Assembly (NCBI RefSeq): GCF_024398035.1
Contig: NZ_CP073748.1
Span: 1,897,520-1,961,519, forward strand
Reading direction: 5' to 3'
Length of the DNA stretch: 64,000 nt
Source: Kordiimonas sp. SCSIO 12603
GTDB taxonomy: Bacteria; Pseudomonadota; Alphaproteobacteria; Sphingomonadales; Kordiimonadaceae
The notes below the pieces were generated by a model that saw nothing but the letters and a program-made list of their open reading frames with translations, had not been told where the DNA came from and made no database searches. How positions within the stretch are numbered: position 1 is the first letter of the stretch; every line of letters starts with the position of its first letter. Position numbers and translations under genes: made by a program. Below, in pieces: positions 47,187 to 54,858 of the stretch.

Positions 47187-47417
47187 ATGAAAATTACCAA
47201 ACGGGCGATATATGGGTTGATGGGTGCTGGTCTAGTGATCGGTGCCACCTTTGTATTGTTCCGTTTTGGCCAAGAAAGCACAGGGAATGGCTGGTTCTTT
47301 TTAAAGGATACTTTGCCATTCATCGTGATTTTTTCATTTGGGGTCATGTTGCTGTGTATGACATTGCCGAAAAAATGGGTTGCGAAGCTCCTTAAGATCG
47401 TTGGTGAAGGAACATAG
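47187..47417 (+). CDS. Small membrane protein, first in the pccB-pccA gap
   Basis: A 76-residue protein with two predicted helices (about 7-25, YGLMGAGLVIGATFVLF, and 38-57, LPFIVIFSFGVMLLCMTL) and a charged end. No known family recognised. It starts 20 bases after pccB and ends 2 bases before the next small gene, so it is in the same transcription unit. Confidence 0.6.
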   Translation: MKITKRAIYGLMGAGLVIGATFVLFRFGQESTGNGWFFLKDTLPFIVIFSFGVMLLCMTLPKKWVAKLLKIVGEGT

Positions 47418-47419
47418 GA

Positions 47420-47674
47420 ATGTTGGGTGTTATTGCTGATTGGCTAGCTACAAATCGTATTATACTGCGTCGGCTGTATATTGTTTCTGTATGGTCGATG
47501 GCACTGTTCGTTATTGGTGGTGTTTTTATCATCATCGTGATGACAGTTCCGGAAGATGAACAGGGTGGCTTTGTAGTGAATTGGTTAGCAATAGTAGCGC
47601 CTGTTTTATTCTTTATTGTTTATCCGTCTTACTACAAATTTGTTCGCAGGAAGTTGAATAAGAATAATGGCTAG
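47420..47674 (+). CDS. Small membrane protein, second in the pccB-pccA gap
   Basis: An 84-residue protein with two predicted helices (about 19-40, LYIVSVWSMALFVIGGVF, and 50-71, VNWLAIVAPVLFFIVYPSYY) and a basic C-terminus (KFVRRKLNKNNG). No known family recognised. AGGAA precedes the ATG. Its end overlaps the third small gene by 8 bases. Confidence 0.6.
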   Translation: MLGVIADWLATNRIILRRLYIVSVWSMALFVIGGVFIIIVMTVPEDEQGGFVVNWLAIVAPVLFFIVYPSYYKFVRRKLNKNNG

Positions 47675-47900
47675 ACCTCTCCCGAAAGATTTAGAAACAA
47701 CCATTAAGGGCGCTGCTTCAAAGGCGGAGAGCCGCTCAAGTTTTACGCTTGGTATGATGCTTGGTGGTGCTTTTGGCTTTGGGCTTGGTGCAGCGGTATT
47801 TGGTGCAATCGGTGGTAGCCTGTTCTTTGGAATGGGTGCTGCTTCGGTTCTGGTTTTATGGTTCCTCGCCTGGAGGCGCGGAAATAAAAAGAATTCATAA
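47667..47900 (+). CDS. Glycine-rich small membrane protein, third in the pccB-pccA gap
   Basis: A 77-residue protein with a soluble N-terminus (about 1-24) and one or two glycine-rich helices (about 25-70: GMMLGGAFGFGLGAAVFG, then GMGAASVLVLWFLAW), ending RRGNKKNS. Glycine zippers of this kind often mediate membrane oligomerisation. No family recognised. It overlaps the previous gene by 8 bases and lies 17 bases before pccA, with AAGGAAAAAGG between. Confidence 0.6.
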   Translation: MARPLPKDLETTIKGAASKAESRSSFTLGMMLGGAFGFGLGAAVFGAIGGSLFFGMGAASVLVLWFLAWRRGNKKNS

Positions 47901-47917
47901 GGAAAAAGGGTCCCATC

Positions 47918-49903
47918 ATGTTTAAGAAGATCCTAATTGCAAACAGGGGTGAAATCGCTTGTCGGGTTATGAAAACCGCGAAAGCGATGGGTATTAAAAC
48001 TGTTGCTGTTTATTCAGATGCAGATGAAGATGCGCTGCATGTAGAAATGGCTGATGAAGCTGTTCATATCGGCCCGGCTGCAGCCGCTGAAAGTTATTTG
48101 ATCGCTGATAAAATTCTTCAGGCTGCGAAAGATACAGGCGCGGAAGCGATCCACCCAGGGTATGGCTTCCTTTCTGAGCGTGCAAGCTTTGTAGAAGCTG
48201 TTCAGGCGGCAGGCCTTACCTTCATTGGTCCTGATCCAAAAGCTATTGAAGCAATGGGTGATAAGATCACATCGAAGAAATTGGCGGCTGAAGCTGGCGT
48301 TTCCACGGTACCAGGCCATATGGGGATTATCGCTGATGCTGATGAAGCAGTAAAAATTTCTGCTGAAATTGGTTACCCTGTGATGCTTAAAGCATCCGCA
48401 GGCGGTGGCGGTAAGGGTATGCGTATCGCTTGGAATGATGAAGAAGCCCGCGAAGGTTACATCTCTGCACAGAATGAAGCGCGCACAAGTTTCGCTGATG
48501 ACCGTGTATTCATTGAGAAGTTTGTTGAAGAGCCACGCCACATTGAAATTCAGGTACTTGGTGATAAGCACGGTAACGTTATTTATCTTGGTGAGCGCGA
48601 ATGTTCCATTCAGCGACGTCACCAGAAGGTAATTGAAGAAGCACCAAGCCCGTTCCTTGATGAAGCTACTCGTAAAGCAATGGGTGAAGAATCTGTAGCA
48701 CTTGCGAAAGCGGTGGATTACCACAGCGCGGGAACAGTTGAATTTATTGTTGATAAAAATAAAAACTTCTACTTCCTGGAAATGAATACACGTTTGCAGG
48801 TGGAACACCCTGTAACAGAGCACATCACCGGCGTTGACCTTGTTGAGCAGATGCTCCGTGTAGCAAACGGTGAAAAACTTTCTATGACGCAGGATGATGT
48901 GAAGCTTAAGGGCTGGTCTATGGAGACACGCGTTTATGCGGAAGATCCGTTCCGTGGCTTCTTACCGTCTATCGGCCGCCTAACACGTTACCTGCCACCA
49001 GAAGCGTCTGATACAGTGCGTGTGGATACTGGCGTTTATGAAGGCGCTGAAATTTCCATGTTCTATGACCCAATGATCGCGAAGCTGATCACAACGGGTG
49101 AAACACGGGAAGAGGCAATTGCAGCACAGCGTACAGCGCTTGATGAATATTATATCCGTGGTATCGCGCATAATATCCCGTTCCTTTCTGCTCTTATGGC
49201 GCACCCGAAGTTCCAAGCGGGTGATATGACGACTAATTTTATCGCTGAGGAATACCCAGACGGCTTTGAAGGTGGTGCTCTGGCTCCAGAGGTGAAGGAA
49301 GCAATGATTGTTGCTGCAACTTTCATCAATGCTGTTGAACGCTCACGTGCATCACAGGTTGAGGGACAGATTGCAGAGCCTCGTTCTCCGCAGGAAAAAG
49401 CTTGGATTGTGTCTATTGATGGGGAAGATGTTCAAACAACTATCATCCCAATCGAAGACCATGCTGAAGTTGGCATTGGCACAAAACGTATTGCTATTAC
49501 TAGCAACTGGGTACCTGGCCAGCCTGTATTCCACGCGAAGATTGGTGACCGTGAATTCGCAATGGAAATTGACCGTGAACCTCTTGGTTGGACGCTGACA
49601 TGCGATGGTGTTGCGGAAAATATCCGTGTTCAAACAGAACGCGCTGCGGCTCTTTATGCATTGATGCCGGAGAAGGTAGCACCAGATACATCCAAGTTCC
49701 TTCTGTGCCCAATGCCAGGACTTATTGTTTCTGTCTCTGCTCAAGAAGGCGATGAAGTGAAAGCAGGGCAGGCACTAGCTGTTGTGGAAGCGATGAAGAT
49801 GGAAAACATCCTCCGGGCAGAAAAAGATGCGACTGTGAAATCGGTGAAAGCTGCGGCGGGTGATAGCTTAGCGGTTGATGAAGTAATTATCGAATTTGAA
49901 TAA
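47918..49903 (+). CDS. pccA: Propionyl-CoA carboxylase alpha subunit (biotin carboxylase + BCCP)
   Basis: A 661-residue protein. The biotin carboxylase part (about 1-450) has ILIANRGEIACRV, the ATP-grasp loop KASAGGGGKGMRI (about 158-170) and EMNTRLQVEHPVTE. A linker leads to the C-terminal biotinyl domain with EAMKMEN; K627 is the biotinylation site. It carboxylates biotin with bicarbonate and ATP. 3-methylcrotonyl-CoA carboxylase is similar, but the pairing with the 510-residue pccB favours PccA. A terminator follows. Confidence 0.94.
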   Translation: MFKKILIANRGEIACRVMKTAKAMGIKTVAVYSDADEDALHVEMADEAVHIGPAAAAESYLIADKILQAAKDTGAEAIHPGYGFLSERASFVEAVQAAGLTFIGPDPKAIEAMGDKITSKKLAAEAGVSTVPGHMGIIADADEAVKISAEIGYPVMLKASAGGGGKGMRIAWNDEEAREGYISAQNEARTSFADDRVFIEKFVEEPRHIEIQVLGDKHGNVIYLGERECSIQRRHQKVIEEAPSPFLDEATRKAMGEESVALAKAVDYHSAGTVEFIVDKNKNFYFLEMNTRLQVEHPVTEHITGVDLVEQMLRVANGEKLSMTQDDVKLKGWSMETRVYAEDPFRGFLPSIGRLTRYLPPEASDTVRVDTGVYEGAEISMFYDPMIAKLITTGETREEAIAAQRTALDEYYIRGIAHNIPFLSALMAHPKFQAGDMTTNFIAEEYPDGFEGGALAPEVKEAMIVAATFINAVERSRASQVEGQIAEPRSPQEKAWIVSIDGEDVQTTIIPIEDHAEVGIGTKRIAITSNWVPGQPVFHAKIGDREFAMEIDREPLGWTLTCDGVAENIRVQTERAAALYALMPEKVAPDTSKFLLCPMPGLIVSVSAQEGDEVKAGQALAVVEAMKMENILRAEKDATVKSVKAAAGDSLAVDEVIIEFE

Positions 49904-49911
49904 AACATATT

Positions 49912-49935
49912 GAGGCAGCTTCGGCTGCCTCTTTT
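49912..49935 (+). terminator. Intrinsic terminator after pccA
   Basis: GAGGCAGC pairs perfectly with GCTGCCTC around a stable TTCG tetraloop, then TTTT. It begins 8 bases after the pccA stop and ends 16 bases before the argE ATG, so argE probably needs its own promoter or read-through. Confidence 0.88.
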
Positions 49936-49951
49936 GTTTCGGGGAGCGAGT

Positions 49952-51112
49952 ATGTCTGTAGAGTTTGAAAAGACCAAAGAACTGTTGGGTCAGTTGATTG
50001 CTTTTGATACCACAAGCAGAAATTCCAACCTCGAATTGATCTATTTTATCGAAGGCTATTTGGGAGAGAAGGGTATCCCATCTGTGCTTGTGCATAATGA
50101 CGAAGGATCAAAAGCCAATCTTATCGCTACTATCGGACCGAATATCTCTGGAGGTGTTGTGCTTTCGGGGCACACCGATGTAGTGCCCGTTGATGATCAG
50201 GATTGGGATACTGATCCATTTGTGATGACAGCACATGATGGTAAGCTTTTCGGCCGTGGCACTTCTGATATGAAGGGCTTTATTGCTGTTTGTTTGGCTT
50301 ATGCAGAAAAGTTCAAAACCGCAAATCTCGCAAAGCCGGTGCATTTTGCTTTTTCATATGACGAAGAAGTTGGGTGTCTTGGTATTCAAGCCATGTTGCC
50401 AGTACTGAAAGAGCATATAGCCCAACCTCGTTTAGTTGTTGTGGGAGAGCCTACCTCTATGGCTGTAGCAAATGCTCATAAGGGCCAACATGTGTCGCGC
50501 ACCAAAGTACATGGCAGAGAGGCACATTCCAGCAGAGCGGAAGATGGCGTAAACGCAGTGATGGTCGCCGCTGATTTGATTAAGTTCATTGAAGGTATGG
50601 CCGAAACAGCAAGGAATGGCGGCCATAAAGATGATATGTTTAACCCGCCTTATACCAGTTTCAATGTGGGGCCTATCACGGGCGGTAGCGCTTTTAATAT
50701 TATCCCTAATTACTGTGAGTTCGATTGGGAATTTCGTGCAGTTCCTGCCGATGATGGAAAAGAGCATTTGGCGAAGTATGAAGCTTATATCCGTGATGTT
50801 GTTAACCCTAAAATCTCAGCCAGGTTTCCAGAATGCTACGCCGAGACATCTGTTTGGGCTTACTTGCCACCACTAAAGGCATACCCGGGAGATGAGGCTG
50901 AAACACTTGCCTTAGCGCTTGCTGAAAAGAATGCGACTACTGTGCTTGCATTCGGTACTGAAGGTGGACATTTCCAAAGTATTGAATTCCCTGCCGTTGT
51001 CTGCGGGCCGGGTGATATTGCCCAAGCTCATAAACCTAATGAGTTTATTGAAAAATCACAGCTTGAGGCATGTGGACGTTTTATGGAACGCTTGATTGAG
51101 GCTTTGAAATAA
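49952..51112 (+). CDS. argE: Acetylornithine deacetylase (M20 family)
   Basis: ATG 49952, after GGGAGCGAGT, gives 386 residues; an upstream TTG at 49910 lies inside the terminator and was rejected. Metal-site motifs are GHTDVVPVDDQDW, RGTSDMKGF, DEEVGCLG and, near the end, GTEGGHFQS. The dimerisation domain lies in the middle. It removes acetate from N-acetylornithine in arginine synthesis. Other M20 enzymes are similar, so the precise substrate is likely but not certain. acyP starts at once. Confidence 0.85.
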   Translation: MSVEFEKTKELLGQLIAFDTTSRNSNLELIYFIEGYLGEKGIPSVLVHNDEGSKANLIATIGPNISGGVVLSGHTDVVPVDDQDWDTDPFVMTAHDGKLFGRGTSDMKGFIAVCLAYAEKFKTANLAKPVHFAFSYDEEVGCLGIQAMLPVLKEHIAQPRLVVVGEPTSMAVANAHKGQHVSRTKVHGREAHSSRAEDGVNAVMVAADLIKFIEGMAETARNGGHKDDMFNPPYTSFNVGPITGGSAFNIIPNYCEFDWEFRAVPADDGKEHLAKYEAYIRDVVNPKISARFPECYAETSVWAYLPPLKAYPGDEAETLALALAEKNATTVLAFGTEGGHFQSIEFPAVVCGPGDIAQAHKPNEFIEKSQLEACGRFMERLIEALK

Positions 51113-51397
51113 ATGACAGATCGTGTTGCTGTAAAAGTTTCCATTACAGGTAAAGTACAGGGTGTAGGTTATAGGGCTTGGTGTGTTGCCGAGGCTGAAA
51201 AGCTTGACCTGCATGGTTTTGTACGTAACCGTATAGATGGTAGTGTAGAGGCTCTGTTTGTTGGGCCACAGTTGCATATAGATGCGATATTGAAGGCTTG
51301 TGAAGAGGGGCCCGTTTATGCTGCCGTTGAGAGTGTAGCTGTGCAGGAAGCTAAGGGACTGGTACCTCCCAAATTTCAGGTTAAGCCGACTGTATGA
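51113..51397 (+). CDS. acyP: Acylphosphatase
   Basis: A 94-residue protein. The catalytic pair is present: R21 in GKVQGVGYRAW and N39 in GFVRNRIDGSVEAL. It hydrolyses acyl phosphates such as carbamoyl and acetyl phosphate. The ATG follows the argE stop directly, so the pair is co-transcribed. Confidence 0.95.
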   Translation: MTDRVAVKVSITGKVQGVGYRAWCVAEAEKLDLHGFVRNRIDGSVEALFVGPQLHIDAILKACEEGPVYAAVESVAVQEAKGLVPPKFQVKPTV

Positions 51398-51414
51398 ATA
51401 AAAAGGGGTAGGGC

Positions 51415-51876
51415 ATGAGCGAATATACGGATTTAATAAAACAAATACCGCTTGACCCTCGGCCTGATCTTCCAATTTTCTCTAATATACTTGAGTTATA
51501 TTACTCAAAGCGTGGCTCCAAAATTCTCCCCAGTTGGTCTGATTTCATCATTACAGATTTCATTGGCTGGCACGCAAATATGGCGCTGTCTGAAAAGGAG
51601 GGCGGAGATTTCCGGTTTCGTATTTTCGGAACTGGATTTGCCGATTTATTTGGATCAGACTTCACAGGAAAACGTCTTTGTGAATCGATGGCTGCAGGGC
51701 ATACAGAAGCCTGTAAGGCACACTTCGTTAATCTCGTGCAGGAAAAACATATTGGTTGGGTAAAGGGCAATTTACCGATCGAAGGGCGTGATTTCTTACC
51801 CTTTGAAGTGATAGATTTACCCCTGCAGGATGATAATGGCGAAGTAACCAAATTTTTGCATTTTATCAGTGTATAA
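51415..51876 (+). CDS. PAS_5-family protein, second copy
   Basis: A 153-residue soluble protein. PIFSNILELYYSKRGSKILPSWSDF, RFRIFGTGFADLFGSDFTGKRL and LPFEVIDLPLQDDNGEV follow the PAS_5 layout, more typically than the copy at 38773. No partner is evident. It is 17 bases after acyP; AAAAGGGGTAGGGC precedes the ATG. It converges on the lipoprotein gene with only 3 bases between stops. Confidence 0.78.
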   Translation: MSEYTDLIKQIPLDPRPDLPIFSNILELYYSKRGSKILPSWSDFIITDFIGWHANMALSEKEGGDFRFRIFGTGFADLFGSDFTGKRLCESMAAGHTEACKAHFVNLVQEKHIGWVKGNLPIEGRDFLPFEVIDLPLQDDNGEVTKFLHFISV

Positions 51877-51879
51877 CTG

Positions 51880-52317
51880 CTATGCGCTGTCGGCTTGATT
51901 TGCTTTGAAATCGCCAGATGATTTAAAGTTATACCCCAAGAGCTTTAACTGTTTATCATCAAGTTTAAAGCTAAAGGTTTCATAGCCGAAACCATTTACA
52001 AATTTAGTTTCAAAAGACACAACAACTATTGTGCCTTCTTCGGTGGTGGATCGCCAATTAAAGCCGGTACGGTTTCCTGAAATGCGTTCACCGGTTAGAT
52101 TTCTAATATCGGCAATATTTTTTTCGAAAACTTCAATATCCATTTCTGTTTTAAGATCAGGATGGGCCATATCATCATAGATGGCGGAGAATGAACGAGT
52201 GTTATAAAGCGCCTGAAAATCTTCAATAAGGGGCTTAACTTCTTCAAGTCTTTCGCTGACACTGCAGCCTGCTATCGTAAGAAAAAGAAAAAACAGGCTG
52301 GTTTTCAGTAGACGCAT
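51880..52317 (-). CDS. Small lipoprotein of unknown function
   Basis: A 145-residue protein with a type II signal peptide: MRLLKTSLFFLFLTIAGC, lipidation at the Cys of IAGC (residue 18). Ser after the Cys suggests outer-membrane sorting by the E. coli rule. The rest is charged, with a predicted helical hairpin and beta-sheet like DUF3887/DUF4019-type proteins (FQALYNTRSFSAIYDDM, then GTIVVVSFETKFVNG). This resemblance is by eye. It may share the lipB transcript (lipB lies 58 bases upstream). Confidence 0.6.
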   Translation of the reverse strand: MRLLKTSLFFLFLTIAGCSVSERLEEVKPLIEDFQALYNTRSFSAIYDDMAHPDLKTEMDIEVFEKNIADIRNLTGERISGNRTGFNWRSTTEEGTIVVVSFETKFVNGFGYETFSFKLDDKQLKLLGYNFKSSGDFKANQADSA

Positions 52318-52375
52318 AAGAAATCCCCCACAAATATGTGAGGGATTGTAATCAGTTAAGTTTTAGAATTCTATC

Positions 52376-53146
52376 TTAAACCTGAAAAACCGGGTGGCTT
52401 TTTGCTATATCTTCCGCTTCAGGCTTTGGTGTGTCAGTTGGCATAGCCTCATAAGGTAGTGAATTACCTTTTGGACGTTCTTCAACCGCTTCGATTTTCA
52501 TAGGCTGTGTCTCAAGCCCAAAGACTTCATCAAAGGTTTCTTTAATCACAACATCGAAATCATCCATGGTGATAGGCAGGCCTAAATCAGCCATGCTGGT
52601 AACACCGTGTTCTGAAATGCCGCATGGAACAATACCTTGGAAATGGCTGAGGTCGGGCTCGATGTTTACAGCAATGCCGTGATATGTCACCCAGCGCTTA
52701 ACCCGAACGCCGATTGCGCCGATCTTATCTTCTTTGCCAGCGCCGCGTTCTACCCAAACGCCAACTCGGCCATCGCGGCGTTCAGCTGTTACGCCGAATT
52801 TCGCTAAGGACTGGATCATCACTTCTTCGAGACTATAAACAAATTTGCGAACGTCACGCCCGCGCTTTGTAAGGTCTAAAAGGAAGTAAACTACACGTTG
52901 CCCTGGGCCGTGATAAGTATATTCACCACCTCTGCCGGCATCATAAACAGGGAAGCGGTCAGGATCGATCAAATCAGAAGGATCAGCACTGGTGCCCGCT
53001 GTGTAAAGCGGCGGATGTTCCAGAAGCCACACCATTTCTGGTGCTTCGCCTGCACGAATCGCCTTCACACGCTCTTCCATCTCTTCCAGAGCTTGTGGGT
53101 ATTCGATTAGTTCGTCACTAATACGCCATTCAAGTGTGTGCGGCAT
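52376..53146 (-). CDS. lipB: Lipoyl(octanoyl) transferase
   Basis: ATG 53146 gives 256 residues and has AGGAG 8 bases upstream; in-frame ATGs at 53179 and 53203 were rejected. The family motif [12 protein letters not shown] is at 72-83, the catalytic Lys is K141 (DKIGAIGVR) and the nucleophile is C175 (IVPCGI). It transfers octanoyl from acyl carrier protein to the lipoyl domains of 2-oxoacid dehydrogenases and GcvH. The C-terminal tail after about residue 215 is longer than in E. coli. Confidence 0.95.
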   Translation of the reverse strand: MPHTLEWRISDELIEYPQALEEMEERVKAIRAGEAPEMVWLLEHPPLYTAGTSADPSDLIDPDRFPVYDAGRGGEYTYHGPGQRVVYFLLDLTKRGRDVRKFVYSLEEVMIQSLAKFGVTAERRDGRVGVWVERGAGKEDKIGAIGVRVKRWVTYHGIAVNIEPDLSHFQGIVPCGISEHGVTSMADLGLPITMDDFDVVIKETFDEVFGLETQPMKIEAVEERPKGNSLPYEAMPTDTPKPEAEDIAKSHPVFQV

Positions 53147-53302
53147 GTTCTGTACTCCTGTAACCAACAAGCGCTTCATACTGCTTTTGCCGAGTAAAGC
53201 CAAGATATAAGCGTATGCGGAAGATTCTTGAAGTGAAGCAAGCTTTTAGTTAATTGTTTGATAACGGCTCCTGTGCAACATTGCAGGAGAAAAGAGGTAT
53301 TT

Positions 53303-53545
53303 ATGAATTTTCATGCTGCAAATCGAGTCTCGGTAGAAATCACAGTGGTGCTTGGGCGCACGCACATGCCTATTCGCCAGCTCTTGAAGATGGGCCGTGG
53401 CGCGGTGATTGATCTGGATGCAAAGCATGAAGATGAGTGTTGGATCTATGCCAATGGTGAACTTATCGCACGTGGTGAGATTATCATTGTTGGTGAACGC
53501 ATTGGGGTGACCGTTACCCGTATGATGAGTGAATTGCAGATTTAG
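53303..53545 (+). CDS. Stand-alone FliN-like SpoA-domain protein
   Basis: ATG 53303 after GAAAAGAGG gives 80 residues. Nearly the whole length is a SpoA/FliN C-terminal domain: VSVEITVVLGRTHMPIRQLLKMGRGAVIDL, then NGELIARGEIIIVGERIGVTVTRM. FliN forms the C-ring of the flagellar switch. No flagellar gene is nearby, and it lacks the N-terminal extension of classical FliN. It may serve a flagellum encoded elsewhere, or another system. Confidence 0.75.
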   Translation: MNFHAANRVSVEITVVLGRTHMPIRQLLKMGRGAVIDLDAKHEDECWIYANGELIARGEIIIVGERIGVTVTRMMSELQI

Positions 53546-53567
53546 GCTTCCTATTTTCAGTTGTTTG

Positions 53568-53584
53568 AAAAATGTAACATTTTT
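53568..53584 (+). repeat. Perfect AT-rich palindrome upstream of tRNA-Leu
   Basis: AAAAATGT-A-ACATTTTT, 17 bases with perfect arms. It starts 22 bases after the FliN-like gene and ends just before the tRNA promoter. It may end the FliN-like transcript weakly or act as a protein-binding site. Confidence 0.4.
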
Positions 53585-53587
53585 CTC

Positions 53588-53616
53588 TTGCCAGTTTTGA
53601 TCTCGCTTGTTAGATA
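53588..53616 (+). promoter_or_regulatory. Promoter of tRNA-Leu(GAG)
   Basis: TTGCCA (53588-53593), 17 bases, then TAGATA (53611-53616). The tRNA begins 12 bases after the -10 box. The spacing and the closeness to the tRNA make this a credible promoter. Confidence 0.6.
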
Positions 53617-53628
53617 AGCGCCCGTTCC

Positions 53629-53717
53629 GCGGCCGTGGCGGAATTGGTAGACGCGCAGCGTTGAGGTCGCTGTGGGATTAAGTTCCCGTGGAAGTTCGAG
53701 TCTTCTCGGCCGCACCA
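53629..53717 (+). tRNA. tRNA-Leu, anticodon GAG
   Basis: The acceptor stem pairs GCGGCCG with CGGCCGC; the discriminator A and an encoded CCA follow. The anticodon stem CAGCG/CGCTG closes loop TTGAGGT, giving anticodon GAG, which reads CUC and CUU. The long variable arm (TGGGATTAAGTTCCC) is typical of class II tRNA-Leu. TTCGAGT marks the T-loop. A terminator follows. Confidence 0.97.
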
Positions 53718-53740
53718 TTTATCTCTCGGGATAAATTGTA

Positions 53741-53778
53741 AAAAAAGAGCAATCACTTCATGTGGTTGCTCTTTTTTT
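53741..53778. terminator. Terminator after tRNA-Leu, bidirectional
   Basis: AGAGCAATCAC (53746-53756) pairs with GTGGTTGCTCT (53762-53772), with A-runs before and T-runs after. On the plus strand every position pairs, using one wobble. On the minus strand one position becomes a C-A mismatch, so it ends plus-strand transcripts best. It also lies beyond the stop of the convergent gene at 53798. A diverged copy is at 54813. Confidence 0.85.
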
Positions 53779-53797
53779 GTTTGGTTATTGCTACAGT

Positions 53798-54541
53798 CTA
53801 AAAAGATTTTGCGATGAAAAGCCTGAAGTCAACATCGGATGTCGCATCGGTTAATCCGAATAAGGTACTTGCCTCCATTGACCAGCCATCACCTAGCTTT
53901 GCCGAAACCGCAGGCCCAACCGAATGGTTTTGATTTCTGAAGTCAGGGAAGTCCGCTGTGGAACCGTAGGTGTTAAAGGATTGGACCTGTAGGTTATAAA
54001 TGGAGTTTACCTGATACCGAAGGCTAGAGCGTGTTTGAAGGAAAATGCCGTTGTTACGGTTATCCCCAAATTGTAGCTGAGCCAAAATCAGAGCGCGCGC
54101 TGTCCATTTCTCGGAAAGAGGGATATCGCTTGTCCAGTTGAAACTCACTAGATTTGGGCGGTCATCGCCTAACAATAAATCCACGCGAAAAGCGGAATCG
54201 AAGCCGTTTTCCTCACGGTTTAGGAATTGGTACTGGGCTTCAAACTGAACAAGATCGAAATCGAAGTCACTGTTAAGAGTATCAGCACCTTGGACAACTG
54301 CTCTAAGTCTCAAATTATCAGTGACACTTTGCTGATAGTGAAAACGGCTTACTACACGTGATGGCCTGCCATCTGATTCCGGGGCGACTGCAACACGAAG
54401 TTCTGCTGCTTTGCTACCGGGCGTTACTTTGGGGCCAAATACTCCACCAACGTTTTGAGCGGAGGCCTCGATTGATACTAAGAGTATTGTTAAGCTTGCT
54501 AATACCAGCGTAGCAATACGTAAAGAATGAGTAACCAACAT
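53798..54541 (-). CDS. Exported protein, probable outer-membrane beta-barrel
   Basis: A 247-residue protein with a Sec signal peptide (about 1-29, core IATLVLASLTILLV, cleavage near ASAQN). The remainder alternates polar and aromatic residues in many strands, with repeated Q/N/R and a final FRLFIAKSF; the terminal Phe is typical of outer-membrane barrels. I do not recognise a family. It is flanked downstream by the tRNA terminator. Confidence 0.55.
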   Translation of the reverse strand: MLVTHSLRIATLVLASLTILLVSIEASAQNVGGVFGPKVTPGSKAAELRVAVAPESDGRPSRVVSRFHYQQSVTDNLRLRAVVQGADTLNSDFDFDLVQFEAQYQFLNREENGFDSAFRVDLLLGDDRPNLVSFNWTSDIPLSEKWTARALILAQLQFGDNRNNGIFLQTRSSLRYQVNSIYNLQVQSFNTYGSTADFPDFRNQNHSVGPAVSAKLGDGWSMEASTLFGLTDATSDVDFRLFIAKSF

Positions 54542-54858
54542 AAAATCCTGCTGTTCAGCTGATTTATCAAATCAAACTGCTTTCCTGTCTTATTACGACT
54601 GCGGGTGTCGCTATTGAGTATGATTGTAGATGAATTATCTACTTTGGTTTTTTTCTAAAAACATGCTCATGTTTTGTAAAATGACGATCTGTTGAAACCG
54701 CCAAGTTAAGGCTGCCTTAGCATCGTTTTTTGGAAGAGGAAATAGGTATCGGAAGAAAGTGGGGTTATCTGTTGAACAAGAAATGTAGTTTGTAGCGGTT
54801 TGAGGTATTTACAAAAAGAACAACCACCTCATGTAGCTGCCCTTTTTGTGTTTTGATA
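54542..54858. other. Intergenic region between two minus-strand envelope genes
   Basis: This 317-base stretch is AT-rich. Its left end is the presumed promoter region of the barrel-like gene; its right end holds the terminator of the membrane protein at 54859. No gene, tRNA or further repeat was recognised. Confidence 0.5.
54813..54847 (-). terminator. Terminator of the DUF998 gene, diverged copy of the tRNA-Leu terminator
   Basis: AGAACAACCAC (54817-54827) and GTAGCTGCCCT (54833-54843) with flanking A- and T-runs. As minus-strand RNA all 11 positions pair, using four G-U wobbles and no mismatches. As plus-strand RNA the same positions give A-C mismatches, so it acts only for the minus-strand gene at 54859. 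The CTCAT loop and arm sequence match the terminator at 53741 (TTCAT loop). Confidence 0.75.

Noticed and set aside
52322-52346. Imperfect inverted repeat between lipB and the lipoprotein gene as a terminator
   Set aside because: The arms (AATCCCC/GGGATT region) are interrupted and there is no T-run on the minus strand; too weak to call.
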